In this document: one piece after another, positions 1-6,859 of the stretch | Layout: each line of letters starts with the position of its first letter | Position numbering within the stretch: position 1 is the stretch's first letter | Assembly: GCA_900696455.1 (NCBI GenBank) | Contig: CAADGB010000239.1 | Coordinates: forward strand, 1 to 32,594 | Direction: 5' to 3' | Source of the DNA: an uncultured delta proteobacterium | GTDB lineage: Bacteria; Myxococcota_A; Polyangia; Haliangiales; Haliangiaceae | Length of the DNA: 32,594 nt | Notes under the pieces: generated by a model | The model's input: the letters and a program-made list of their open reading frames with translations, nothing else | What the model was told of the DNA's origin: nothing | The model's database searches: none | Position numbers and translations under genes: made by a program

Positions 1-2
1 CG

Positions 3-260
3 CGAGGACCGCAGGGCGCGGCCGCGGAAGCCGGCAGGAACGTCACCGTCACGACCGCGCACACCCACCACCAGTCCGCGAGGTTCCCCCGTCAGGCATT
101 CACACAAACTTTGGGACTTGACCCCGACGTCCCTGTGTACTACGGCGATGGCGATGCGGACGCCGTCGCCACCCTCGCCGCGCTCCTGCAGACGCATCGC
201 GGTCGACGGGCCTGGCGCTGCGCAGCGGCGGTGCTACGGTCGGGCGGCAATGACCGATGA
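3..260 (+). CDS. 3' end of a possible unrecognised gene entering from the left
   Basis: One frame is open from the left edge to a TGA that overlaps the start of the next gene by 11 bases. The second half reads like a natural protein (PVYYGDGDADAVATLAALL, then an Arg/Ala-rich tail) and has G or C in most third positions; the first part is less convincing. No start codon or domain can be seen because the gene would begin outside the window. It could also be non-coding DNA. I cannot say whether it belongs to the host or to the integrated element. Confidence 0.3.
   Translation, partial: RGPQGAAAEAGRNVTVTTAHTHHQSARFPRQAFTQTLGLDPDVPVYYGDGDADAVATLAALLQTHRGRRAWRCAAAVLRSGGNDR
235..240 (+). promoter_or_regulatory. 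TACGGT, -10-like hexamer
   Basis: A TAnnnT hexamer ends 9 nt before the ATG at 250, and no Shine-Dalgarno sequence lies between. It matches the arrangement in front of many host genes in this window (for example 12979 and 18328) and suggests a leaderless transcript. No clear -35 was found. Confidence 0.35.
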
Positions 261-606
261 CGAGATCACGCTACGGCTGCTTGAGACGATGGCGAGCGGA
301 GACTACTTCTCGCTCCACGACAGCGCCATCCCTGGCCGCTTCGGCGACGTTGGCGACGAACACCGGGTGCGGCAGATCGCGTGGGACCTCATCCGCGAAG
401 GCATGTACGGCGCAGCGCAGTACGACACCGACAGCCAACACCTGATCCCGCTGGCGGATGCGCTCGACGGAGACGTGTCGGCGGAGATTCCTGTTTGGGT
501 CGAGAAGCTCATGCACGATGGTGGCATGCGCGTCTCGCGGCTCTACCCGAAGGGGCACGAGATGCTTGATGACCTCCGGCGGAAGCTGCGGGGCTCGAAC
601 CCGTAG
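250..606 (+). CDS. Small winged-helix-like hypothetical protein
   Basis: A 118-residue soluble protein that I do not recognise. I chose the ATG at 250 over an upstream ATG at 118 because the first 44 residues of the longer form are Arg/Ser/Pro-rich and look untranslated. The N-terminal helix (ITLRLLETMASG), a helix with WDLIREGMYG, and a C-terminal LYPKGHEMLDDLRR resemble small winged-helix proteins that end in a T-x-x-G-H-x-x-L hairpin and helix. This resemblance is only by eye. The gene converges on the sigma-factor gene at 649, 42 bases away. It may be the outermost gene of the element or a host gene at the junction; the TAnnnT box in front of it resembles host promoters. Confidence 0.55.
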   Translation: MTDDEITLRLLETMASGDYFSLHDSAIPGRFGDVGDEHRVRQIAWDLIREGMYGAAQYDTDSQHLIPLADALDGDVSAEIPVWVEKLMHDGGMRVSRLYPKGHEMLDDLRRKLRGSNP

Positions 607-648
607 GCATCGTGCGGGGCATGCGGGGTCCGGCCTCGAGGTCGGGGC

Positions 649-1464
649 TCACGCGGCGCAGCCGTCGAAGGAGTCCGTGCTCGCGTCGCCGTCGTTCGAG
701 GTGTCGAGCGGAGAGAACGCATCGTCCGAGTCGTTCGCGGCAAGCTCGTCCACAGCGATCTCGATCAGGCGGCCCTTGTGCCGCGCCACGGTCGCGATTG
801 GGACACCGCCGTCGCGTGTGAGCATGTCGCGGAGGTTCTCGCGAAGCTCACCCGGCACGTGCCCGCGCGCGGTCTGGAACCGGCGCACGAGGTTCTCGAA
901 CGATCGCGCATCGAGGCCAAGGTGCGTGGTCACCTCGCCCTGCCGGTGGACGCCGGTCTCGTACGAGTCGAGGAGGTCGAGGAGCGCGCGATCGGTCCCC
1001 GCCCGCAAGCGGAGGGCGTGGAAGATCTTGCCGCGGATCTCGCGCTGCTCGAACAAGCCATCCGGTCGCGTGCGCGGATCCTCGCGCCGCAGAGACATCT
1101 CGACGTCCAGCGCGGCCTCGTCCTGCGAGTCGTCCGCGCTCGTGGTGTCCAGCGGGATGTGACGGCGGCGCCGCGCCCGGTCGTACTCGTGCCACAGCTT
1201 GGAGTTGATCGTCTGCTCCAGGTGGCGCCGCAGCGTCCGCGCAGCCGGGTCCCAGCGCCGCACACCTGCGAGCGTGGCAGCGATGGCCTCGTTGACGATG
1301 TCGGTCGCCTTGCTCGGTTCGTGGCGGTTCTCGATCGAGAGGCCGCGCCCGACCTGGCGCTCGGCCCACATCGTGAGGTCACGGAGGAAGCCGGGCGCGG
1401 CCACCTCGCGCTTGATGCGCTCCATCAGATCAGGTGACGGAGGCACGGGGGGACGGTGAGCCAT
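649..1464 (-). CDS. Sigma-70-family (ECF-like) RNA polymerase sigma factor
   Basis: 271 residues. Residues about 45-105 look like sigma region 2: a helix with DIVNEAIAATLAGVRRWDP is followed by an Arg-rich helix with HEYDRARRRRHIPLD, the pattern of ECF-type factors. Residues about 135-215 (LLDLLDSYETGV, then THLGLDARSFENLVRRFQTARG) look like the region 4 helix-turn-helix. The C-terminal 45 residues are acidic and Ser/Asp-rich. An A/G-rich stretch containing AAAGGG lies about 10 nt before the ATG. The gene points away from the long rightward train of the element, and the 220-base gap between it and that train probably holds promoters for both. It is likely a cytoplasmic specificity factor for genes of the element (inference). 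No anti-sigma gene is visible nearby. Confidence 0.75.
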   Translation of the reverse strand: MAHRPPVPPSPDLMERIKREVAAPGFLRDLTMWAERQVGRGLSIENRHEPSKATDIVNEAIAATLAGVRRWDPAARTLRRHLEQTINSKLWHEYDRARRRRHIPLDTTSADDSQDEAALDVEMSLRREDPRTRPDGLFEQREIRGKIFHALRLRAGTDRALLDLLDSYETGVHRQGEVTTHLGLDARSFENLVRRFQTARGHVPGELRENLRDMLTRDGGVPIATVARHKGRLIEIAVDELAANDSDDAFSPLDTSNDGDASTDSFDGCAA

Positions 1465-1710
1465 GGTGCGCTGCCCTTTCTTCCCTGGCTGGCACCAGGG
1501 AAGACCTATGTAGCGCGCGACCCTGACACTCTGAGGCGCTCCACGGTGCCCGTTCCCGACGAGAAATCGCGTCGTGCAAGTCCGCGATCCGGGTCAGCAA
1601 TATTTGAGGCCGAAGGAAATGGGGGCATTTATTTCGCCGCCACCCCGGGGAGCCGGATCGAAAGGGGAACGCGGTCGTCTTCCGGAGTGACCGAAGCCGT
1701 CCGCCGGATT

Positions 1711-2015
1711 GAAATCGACCGCCCGCGTGCGATCGACCTGCGGCTTTCGGATCGCTCACCGGCGGATGACTTCATGGGCAAGGCGATCAAGGCGATGGAA
1801 GAAATCGACCGCCCGCGTGCGATCGACCCGCGGTTTTCGGATCGCTCACCGGCGGATGACTTCATGGGCAAGGTGATCGCTCACCGGCGGATGACTTCAT
1901 GGGCAAGGCGATCAAGGCGATGGAAGAAATCGACCGCCCGCGTGCGATCGACCTGCGGTATTCGGATCGCTCACCGGCGGATGGCTTCATGAGCACCGCG
2001 ATCGACGCCATGGGC
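1711..2015 (+). repeat. Three 90-bp direct repeats
   Basis: Unit 1 is 1711-1800. Unit 2 starts at 1801 and is enlarged to 125 bp by an internal duplication. Unit 3 starts at 1926 and diverges over its last 35 or so bases. Units 1 and 2 differ at only a few positions up to base 74 of the unit, so the expansion looks recent. Confidence 0.9.
1840..1909 (+). repeat. 35-bp tandem duplication nested in the 90-bp repeat
   Basis: Bases 1840-1874 and 1875-1909 are the same 35-bp sequence except for the last base (T versus C). Because 35 is not a multiple of three, it shifts the reading frame. Confidence 0.9.
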
Positions 2016-2031
2016 CACCGGGAGGCTCGCC

Positions 2032-3165
2032 ATGTCTGAGATCCACTTCGATCAGGAAGGCGAGCCGAACGAGCCGCACCCGTCCTGCACCGAAATCCGG
2101 TGGCGGTACTTCCCGAACCCGGGCACGCGTGGCGCGCCGCGCATCGTCCACGACAAGCGCAACGGGGGCGCGCCCCTCTACACGCCGGTGGACGTGTCGT
2201 ATGTGGAGCTGCGCGACCTCGTGGACAGCGTCGCGGGCTACTACCGCGGCGACCAGGTCGACCAGGCCCGGCGCCTGATCCCGAGCGTCAAGCCGTTCTA
2301 CGTGACGATCGCCGCGATGCCCCGGAACGCCACCGGCGGCGGCGCCGCCGATGACCTACTGGGTCTGTTGCGCCACTTCGCCGACGCCAACACGCGGCAG
2401 TCCGAGACGCTCGTCAACCAGGTGGCGGCCGTGATGCGCGAGCAACGGAAGACGCTCCGGGAGACGCGCAAGGTGATGCGCGTCGTGGCGACCGCGGATC
2501 TGCGCGAGGTGCTCGCGAAGTACGCGGCTACGATGAACGCACCGAGCGACGAGGACGACGACGACGACGACGACGAGGAGGAGACCGAGGACGAGGACGC
2601 GAGCGCAGGCGTGCTCGGCGACATCAAGGATCTCACGACCCAGGTGGTCTCGGCCTTCGAGACGTGGATGCTCGATCGTCAGGCGCAGCGCGCAGAGGCC
2701 GCCAAGGCGCGCACCGCCCAGCCCACCCCGGCGCCCGAGCCGGTACCCGCCCCGTCGCCCCCCGCCGCGTCGCCCGAGTCGACCACGCCGCCGCCCTCGC
2801 CGCCCGCCCCACCGCCGGCCGCGCCCATCCCGCCGCCGGCCAGCTCGGCGCCCACCGCACCGCCGGCCGCGCCCACCCCGCCGCCGACCAGCTCGGCGCC
2901 CGCCACATCGGAGCCGGCCGCGTCGGCCGAGACCCGTAACGCGGGGAGCCCGGTGCCGACGCCCGAGCAGTCCGCGCATCTGATGGCGATCCTGCACAGG
3001 CTCCAGCCATCCGAACGGACGATCGCGCGCGCCGCGGTCCATCGCATGCCATCGGACCAGCGGGCGCATTGGCTCGCCGAGCTGTCCCGTCTGACCGTCG
3101 ATCAAGCCGTCGAGCTGGTGCGCTCGACGATCGAGACCCGCACCAAGAAGGAGAGTGAGTCGTGA
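2032..3165 (+). CDS. Acidic/Pro-rich helical protein of the element (unknown function)
   Basis: 377 residues with no signal peptide and no recognised domain. The order is: a compact N-terminal domain (about 1-100, with RWRYFPNPGTRGAP); a long helical stretch (about 105-170, with RHFADANTRQSETLVNQV), likely coiled coil; and a run of Asp/Glu at about 173-190. A further helix is followed by a Pro/Ala/Ser linker at about 225-305 and a C-terminal helical domain (about 312-367). The tail motif WLAELSRLTVDQAVELV is echoed in the protein at 4429. GGGAGG lies 7 nt before the ATG. The end overlaps the next gene (GTGA, 3162-3165). The layout suits a structural or scaffold protein (inference). It is the first intact gene of the rightward train. 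Confidence 0.7.
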   Translation: MSEIHFDQEGEPNEPHPSCTEIRWRYFPNPGTRGAPRIVHDKRNGGAPLYTPVDVSYVELRDLVDSVAGYYRGDQVDQARRLIPSVKPFYVTIAAMPRNATGGGAADDLLGLLRHFADANTRQSETLVNQVAAVMREQRKTLRETRKVMRVVATADLREVLAKYAATMNAPSDEDDDDDDDEEETEDEDASAGVLGDIKDLTTQVVSAFETWMLDRQAQRAEAAKARTAQPTPAPEPVPAPSPPAASPESTTPPPSPPAPPPAAPIPPPASSAPTAPPAAPTPPPTSSAPATSEPAASAETRNAGSPVPTPEQSAHLMAILHRLQPSERTIARAAVHRMPSDQRAHWLAELSRLTVDQAVELVRSTIETRTKKESES

Positions 3166-4244
3166 TCGCCGTCCCCCTTCACACCAACCTGCATCCCGGC
3201 GAGCTGGAGGACGACGTGTGCCTCGGCGCCATCACCGAGGAGGTCGCCCGATGGGTCCGCGATCGAGATCCGGAGATCCTCGCCCTGGCGGCGCCTCACC
3301 GGACCACCGCCTCTCTCATCGAGGAGCTGCGCTCGCGTCCGTTCCTGGCCGACGAGGGCAACCCAGCCGAGACGCCGAAGGTGGACGCGTGCTCGCCCGC
3401 TCAGTGACTCCGCAAGAACCCGGCAGAGTTCAATTGCGTCGAGGCCGCCGCCCACTACCTCGCCATCGCCGAGCACATCGATCCGGGCCCGGTTCGACGG
3501 CTGGCCACGGTGAACACGCCGAACGGCCTGCACACGTTCCCGGTGGAGAACGGCGAGCCCGTCATCCTCGATCCGTACCACTCGCGCAACGCGCTGGCCG
3601 GCGCGCTGTTCCGCCAGGCCGCGAAGGCGCGTAACGCGTCGTGCATCGCGATGACCCCGGAGCGCACCGTCGCGTGGGTCGCGAAGATGGCCGAGGAGCC
3701 GGCGTGTGCCTTCCGTGACGGAGGTCGTCGGGTCTGCAACGGCCACCGGGCCGTGCGGGCGCTGTTCATCGGGGAGCCGCTCTGCATGGCCGACGCGAAG
3801 GACATCGCGTTCATGCTGGCGCTCGCCGGTCGCGAGTCCCATCAGTGGGGACCGGCCGGGCCGCGCATCGTCGAGGCCACCGCGCGCGCGGTCGACAAGC
3901 TCGACCAGGCCGCCGCCGAGGACTGGAAGGCGCGCACCGCGCCGGCGGTCCGCAACGCGCCCGAGCTGCGGATCGGCGGCTACACCCTGCGGCCGGATAC
4001 CGCGCTGCTCGGCGCGCTGGGCCGGGTCGGCGGCCGGCTCGGGATGCAGGCCGGGATCGAGGCGCTGCGGATCAAGCTCGCGATGCTCGGCGCGTCGCCG
4101 GCCATGCTGTCGACGGTCGAGCGGGAGCTGAACCGAGAGGGCCGCACGCTCGGCGCGCTCGCCACGCCGCCGCCGATGATCGGATCGCTCGCTGCGCTCA
4201 CCCCCGAGGCGCTCGCCGGGAGGTGGCTCGCCTCGAAGCTCTAG
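3162..4244 (+). pseudogene. Transglutaminase/cysteine-protease-like gene with in-frame TGA
   Basis: The GTG at 3162 overlaps the stop of the upstream gene, so translation is probably coupled. The frame is open for 81 residues, meets TGA at 3405-3407, then stays open to 4244 with no frame change. The joined product would be about 360 residues. Just after the stop is KNPAEFNCVEAAHYLAIAEH, then LHTFPVENGEPVILDP: a Cys...His...Asp arrangement like the transglutaminase-like/papain-like fold, with the putative nucleophile in NCVE, His in LHTF and Asp in LDP. The rest is Ala/Arg-rich and helical. No usable start lies between the stop and the Cys; the first is GTG 3510, which would omit the Cys. One changed base in a TGG, CGA or TGC codon would explain this. 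Alternatives are a sequencing error or readthrough. A hairpin terminator follows at 4280. Confidence 0.6.
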
Positions 4245-4279
4245 CCTCTCGATCCGGCTCACGCCAAGCCAGAGCTCCC

Positions 4280-4306
4280 GTGTCCGCAGGGCGGACACTC
4301 TTTCTC
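4280..4306 (+). terminator. Rho-independent-type terminator
   Basis: A perfect 8-bp stem (GTGTCCGC at 4280-4287 and GCGGACAC at 4291-4298) with a 3-nt loop is followed by TCTTTCTC. It lies 36 bases after the stop of the protease-like gene and splits the train into an upstream unit (1687-4244) and a downstream unit (from 4429). The 122 bases after it may hold a promoter for the second unit; none is clear. Confidence 0.7.
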
Positions 4307-4428
4307 GAGCTAGGCGCACCATTCACCGCCGCGCGCTCACGTCGAGCCGCGCGCCCCGAACCCGCCGAACGACCGCATCCCGCGGCGACGGCCACCGGCC
4401 GAGGGCTGCCCGGCCGAAAGGAACGCTC

Positions 4429-5172
4429 ATGTCCGAGACCACGCACACCACCATCAAGACCACCGCGAAGACCTCCACGGCGCGCCGCGTGACGCCGCGC
4501 CGCCCGAGCCGGCATCCCGATCCGGCGACCATCGCCGCGCTCGCGGCGGACGACGACGACGGCATCGACTGCGGACCCGCGATCGAAGCCATCGACGATC
4601 TGCTCGGCTGGGCCTTCGCCCTGGCGCGCAAGGACGTCGGCGACTGGCCCGAGGGCACCCGCCGGGTCCGCAGCGCGCACCGCTACGTCCGCGCGCTCCT
4701 GCGCGGCAAGACGCCGCGCACCGAGCCGCGGGGGGATCTGCTGTTCACCGCCGCGCTCCTGGTGCGCGTGTTCGAGGCCGAGATCGGGCTCGGGGTCGAT
4801 CAGGTCGCGGCGCTGCTCGACCAGCTCGGCCTCCCGCTCGACCACGCCCCGGCCGTGCGTCCCGTGCCGCCGACGCCGCAGCCCGTCCCGATCGCGCCGT
4901 CCGTGTTGCGCCACCTGCGCTCGATTCACGCCGCGCTCCCGCCCGTCGAGGCCGCCGCCGCCAGCGACGAGGCGCAGCGGCTGTCGCGCCCGATGCTCGA
5001 CGCCTGGATCGCCGCGCTCACGCGCGTCTCGGTCCCCGACGGTGCGCGCCTGGTGAGCGCCTACCTGCGCGGCGAGATCGAGGCGCCGACGCCCCGGCCC
5101 GCCGTGCGCGTCGCGCCGATGCCGTGCGTCGACTGCGTCGGTTCGCCCAGGCACTTCCGCCGGCCCGCGTAG
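4429..5172 (+). CDS. Helical hypothetical protein of the element with C-terminal CxxC
   Basis: 247 residues, not recognised. The N-terminus is Thr/Lys/Arg-rich and likely disordered (1-33), followed by DDDDG (41-45). A central helical domain (about 48-135) contains LLGWAFALARKDVG and GLGVDQVAALLDQLG. A short Pro-rich hinge lies at 142-157, then a C-terminal helical domain with WIAALTRVSVPDGARLVSAYL (193-213). That domain resembles the C-terminus of the protein at 2032. The tail carries PCVDC (240-244). There is no signal peptide or membrane segment. AAAGGAA sits about 7 nt before the ATG. The shared C-terminal domain suggests that both proteins bind a common partner (inference). Confidence 0.7.
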   Translation: MSETTHTTIKTTAKTSTARRVTPRRPSRHPDPATIAALAADDDDGIDCGPAIEAIDDLLGWAFALARKDVGDWPEGTRRVRSAHRYVRALLRGKTPRTEPRGDLLFTAALLVRVFEAEIGLGVDQVAALLDQLGLPLDHAPAVRPVPPTPQPVPIAPSVLRHLRSIHAALPPVEAAAASDEAQRLSRPMLDAWIAALTRVSVPDGARLVSAYLRGEIEAPTPRPAVRVAPMPCVDCVGSPRHFRRPA

Positions 5173-5216
5173 GTCGCGGTCCGCGGCTCACCCCCCCACG
5201 ACAAGGAGCACACGTC

Positions 5217-5816
5217 ATGAAGAAGAAGCCGAAGAAGCACGGGCGCCGCAACGCGGCCCCGGCCGGTTCCGCGCCCCGTCGGCGCTACATCCCCCGCCGC
5301 GCGCCGCTGCCCGGCTGGAAGGATGCGCTTGCCGCCGTCGTCGGCGGCGCCGGCAGCGCCGTCATCTCCGGGCTCGCGGTCAACCAGAAGATCGTGAAGC
5401 CGACGACCAGCGCCGCGATCATGATCGCGGGCGGCGGGGCGGCGGCGCTGCTCACCGAGGGCACCACGCGCGTCGTCGGCAACAGCGTCGCGTCCGCGGG
5501 CGCCGGCCAGCTCGCGCTCTCGCTCATGGCGAAGCGTGCGATCGCCGAGGAGACCGAGGCGCAGGAGCGGCGCGCGGCCGCGGAGAAGGCGGCGGCCGAG
5601 AAGCTGGCCGCCGAGAAGGCCGCCGCGGAGAAGCTGTCCGCCGAGCGGGCGGCGCAGGCGGCGGCCCAGCGCCCGCAGAGCGATCGAGGCGGCGGGTTCG
5701 TCACCTCGATGTTCCGCGACGCGATGAACGAGCTGGGCGAGCTGGGCGAGCCCGACTGGCGCGACGCCGACCTCGCCGGGGCCGACGTCTACGACCTGGA
5801 GGACCTCGCCGCGTAG
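5217..5816 (+). CDS. Basic membrane protein with Ala/Glu/Lys coiled coil
   Basis: 199 residues. I chose the ATG at 5217 because AAGGAG lies 10 nt upstream; longer readings lack support. The N-terminus is strongly basic (1-34: lysines at 2-7, then RRRYIPRR). Two hydrophobic Gly/Ala segments follow (about 36-57 and 66-80), and a weaker one at 93-105. A charged amphipathic stretch (108-151) built on repeats of AAAEK/KLAAEK is almost certainly a long helix or coiled coil. The C-terminus (160-199) is acidic, with MFRDAMNELGELGEPDWRDA. This reads as an inner-membrane hairpin with a cytoplasmic rod. Small phage membrane proteins and spanins have similar looks, but I cannot assign a family. Confidence 0.7.
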   Translation: MKKKPKKHGRRNAAPAGSAPRRRYIPRRAPLPGWKDALAAVVGGAGSAVISGLAVNQKIVKPTTSAAIMIAGGGAAALLTEGTTRVVGNSVASAGAGQLALSLMAKRAIAEETEAQERRAAAEKAAAEKLAAEKAAAEKLSAERAAQAAAQRPQSDRGGGFVTSMFRDAMNELGELGEPDWRDADLAGADVYDLEDLAA

Positions 5817-5904
5817 CGCGGCGAGCAACGGAACGGATCGGAGTCTGGATTCGCGCGAGCGGTCACGGGCCACCACAGCAACGAACCAACGAAAGGACTG
5901 AACC

Positions 5905-6360
5905 ATGGCCGACTACAACGTGATCGATCTCGACTACGACGAGCGCAACGCGCGTCCCCTCGCCATCGACAACCGGCGCCCCTCGGCGCCGGGGGTCCGC
6001 CGACCCTCCGGCGGGATCGTGGTGCCGCCGAGCGTCCGCCCGACGGTGATCACCGGCGGGGGTATCGGGGCGCCGCGCCCCTACTACCCGCCGAGCTACC
6101 CGGCGCAGCCGACGGTGGTCTACCACCAGCCGGCCCAGGCGGCGGGGCTCGCGGGCATGAGCAACGCCGAGCTGATCGAGCTGGCCGCGCTCGCGCTCAC
6201 CGCGCTCCAGCCGCTGCCCGGCGCCCCGACGGCGCAGGGTGACGTGGAGACCGACGTGGAGAACCTGGTGATCTACCAGACCGCGCTCGCGGGCCACGCC
6301 AAGCAGGTCGACCGCATCCGCGTGCTCGCGGAGGTGATCGGCAAGGTGATGCGGCGCTAG
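5905..6360 (+). CDS. Pro/Tyr-rich hypothetical protein of the element
   Basis: 151 residues, no homology recognised. Residues 1-80 are low-complexity and rich in Pro, Arg, Tyr and Gly (for example RPYYPPSYPAQPTVVYHQP at 58-76). Residues 82-150 are predicted helical, with GMSNAELIELAALALTALQP and then ENLVIYQTALAGHAKQVDRI. There is no signal peptide. The start is supported by AAAGGA about 8 nt upstream. It sits between two genes whose products look membrane- or surface-linked, all in one direction with short gaps, so a structural or assembly role in the same apparatus is plausible (inference). Confidence 0.7.
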   Translation: MADYNVIDLDYDERNARPLAIDNRRPSAPGVRRPSGGIVVPPSVRPTVITGGGIGAPRPYYPPSYPAQPTVVYHQPAQAAGLAGMSNAELIELAALALTALQPLPGAPTAQGDVETDVENLVIYQTALAGHAKQVDRIRVLAEVIGKVMRR

Positions 6361-6381
6361 CCGCGCAAGGAGGCAAGGACG

Positions 6382-6732
6382 ATGGACTTCCTCTTTCGCA
6401 GCAACGCTCCCGGCTACCGGAGCAAGGGCAAGGCGTCGCCGTCGGCGCCGAGCACCGGCGGGTTCCTCGCGAACCTCTGGTGCTCGCTGTTCGGCGGTGG
6501 TGCGGCGCCCTCGTACCGGAGCAAGGGGCAGGCGAGCGGCGCCACGGCGCCGGACGCGTCCCCGTGCTGGGCGGGTCTCTCGCAGACCCCGCAGTACAAG
6601 GCGCCCCCCGAGCCGTCGGACCAGCCCGAGCCCGAGCCGTCGTCGCCCGGCGACGACGTCCCGGAGCAGGACTGCCCGTGCGACGAGCCGGCGGTGATCC
6701 CCCAGGAGATCCACATCTACCCGGGCGGGTGA
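6382..6732 (+). CDS. Small protein with repeated P-x-Y-[RK] motifs
   Basis: 116 residues. APGYRSKGKAS (9-19) recurs as APSYRSKGQAS (42-52), and in part as TPQYK (69-73). Between the first two is a short hydrophobic Gly-flanked stretch, GGFLANLWCSLFGGG (26-40). The C-terminal half is Pro/Glu/Ser-rich and acidic with a DCPCDEP cluster (97-103). AAGGAGG lies 10 nt upstream of the ATG, one of the strongest ribosome-binding sites here, suggesting high expression. No family recognised; the repeated basic-Tyr motif may bind a partner or polymer (inference). The 127 bases after it hold no gene, only a GACT/TGAC-rich stretch near 6759-6780. Confidence 0.65.
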   Translation: MDFLFRSNAPGYRSKGKASPSAPSTGGFLANLWCSLFGGGAAPSYRSKGQASGATAPDASPCWAGLSQTPQYKAPPEPSDQPEPEPSSPGDDVPEQDCPCDEPAVIPQEIHIYPGG

Positions 6733-6859
6733 CCCACACCAGACGTGCACGACTGCCGAGTGACTGACTGACCGACTGAACCAACCGTGATGGTCCGTCG
6801 ATCGCTCGCGCGACTCCAGACCCCGATCCGATCCACATCGATGTCCACCGGAGCAACCC

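Larger units (their letters stand above)
1687..2039 (+). pseudogene. Small repeat-containing gene disrupted by a 35-bp duplication
   Basis: From a GTG at 1687 the frame encodes a short leader, then 30-residue units with EIDRPRAIDLRLSDRSPADD followed by FMGKAIKAME. The first two units are in frame. A 35-bp tandem duplication inside the second unit shifts the frame, so the original frame ends in unrelated residues at 1992. The third unit is read only in another frame, which could start at ATG 1899 and gives a 46-residue peptide ending in GHREARHV. Its TGA (2037-2039) overlaps the ATG of the next gene at 2032, so translational coupling is plausible. Without the duplication the frame would give about 105 residues. 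No domain is recognised. The 90-bp (30-codon) period favours a real coding past. The start choice is weak because no good ribosome-binding site is seen. The 220 bases before it hold no other gene; an AT-richer stretch lies near 1605-1640. Confidence 0.4.

Noticed and set aside
580-606. A T-arm-like GGGGCTCGAACCCGT as a possible left attachment site
   Set aside because: It does not match the tRNA-Arg T arm or flanks and lies in the coding end of the gene at 250; treated as chance.
3405-3407. Selenocysteine or programmed recoding at the TGA
   Set aside because: No SECIS-like hairpin could be recognised just downstream, and the residue before the catalytic Cys is not an expected selenocysteine position. 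Mutation or error is simpler.
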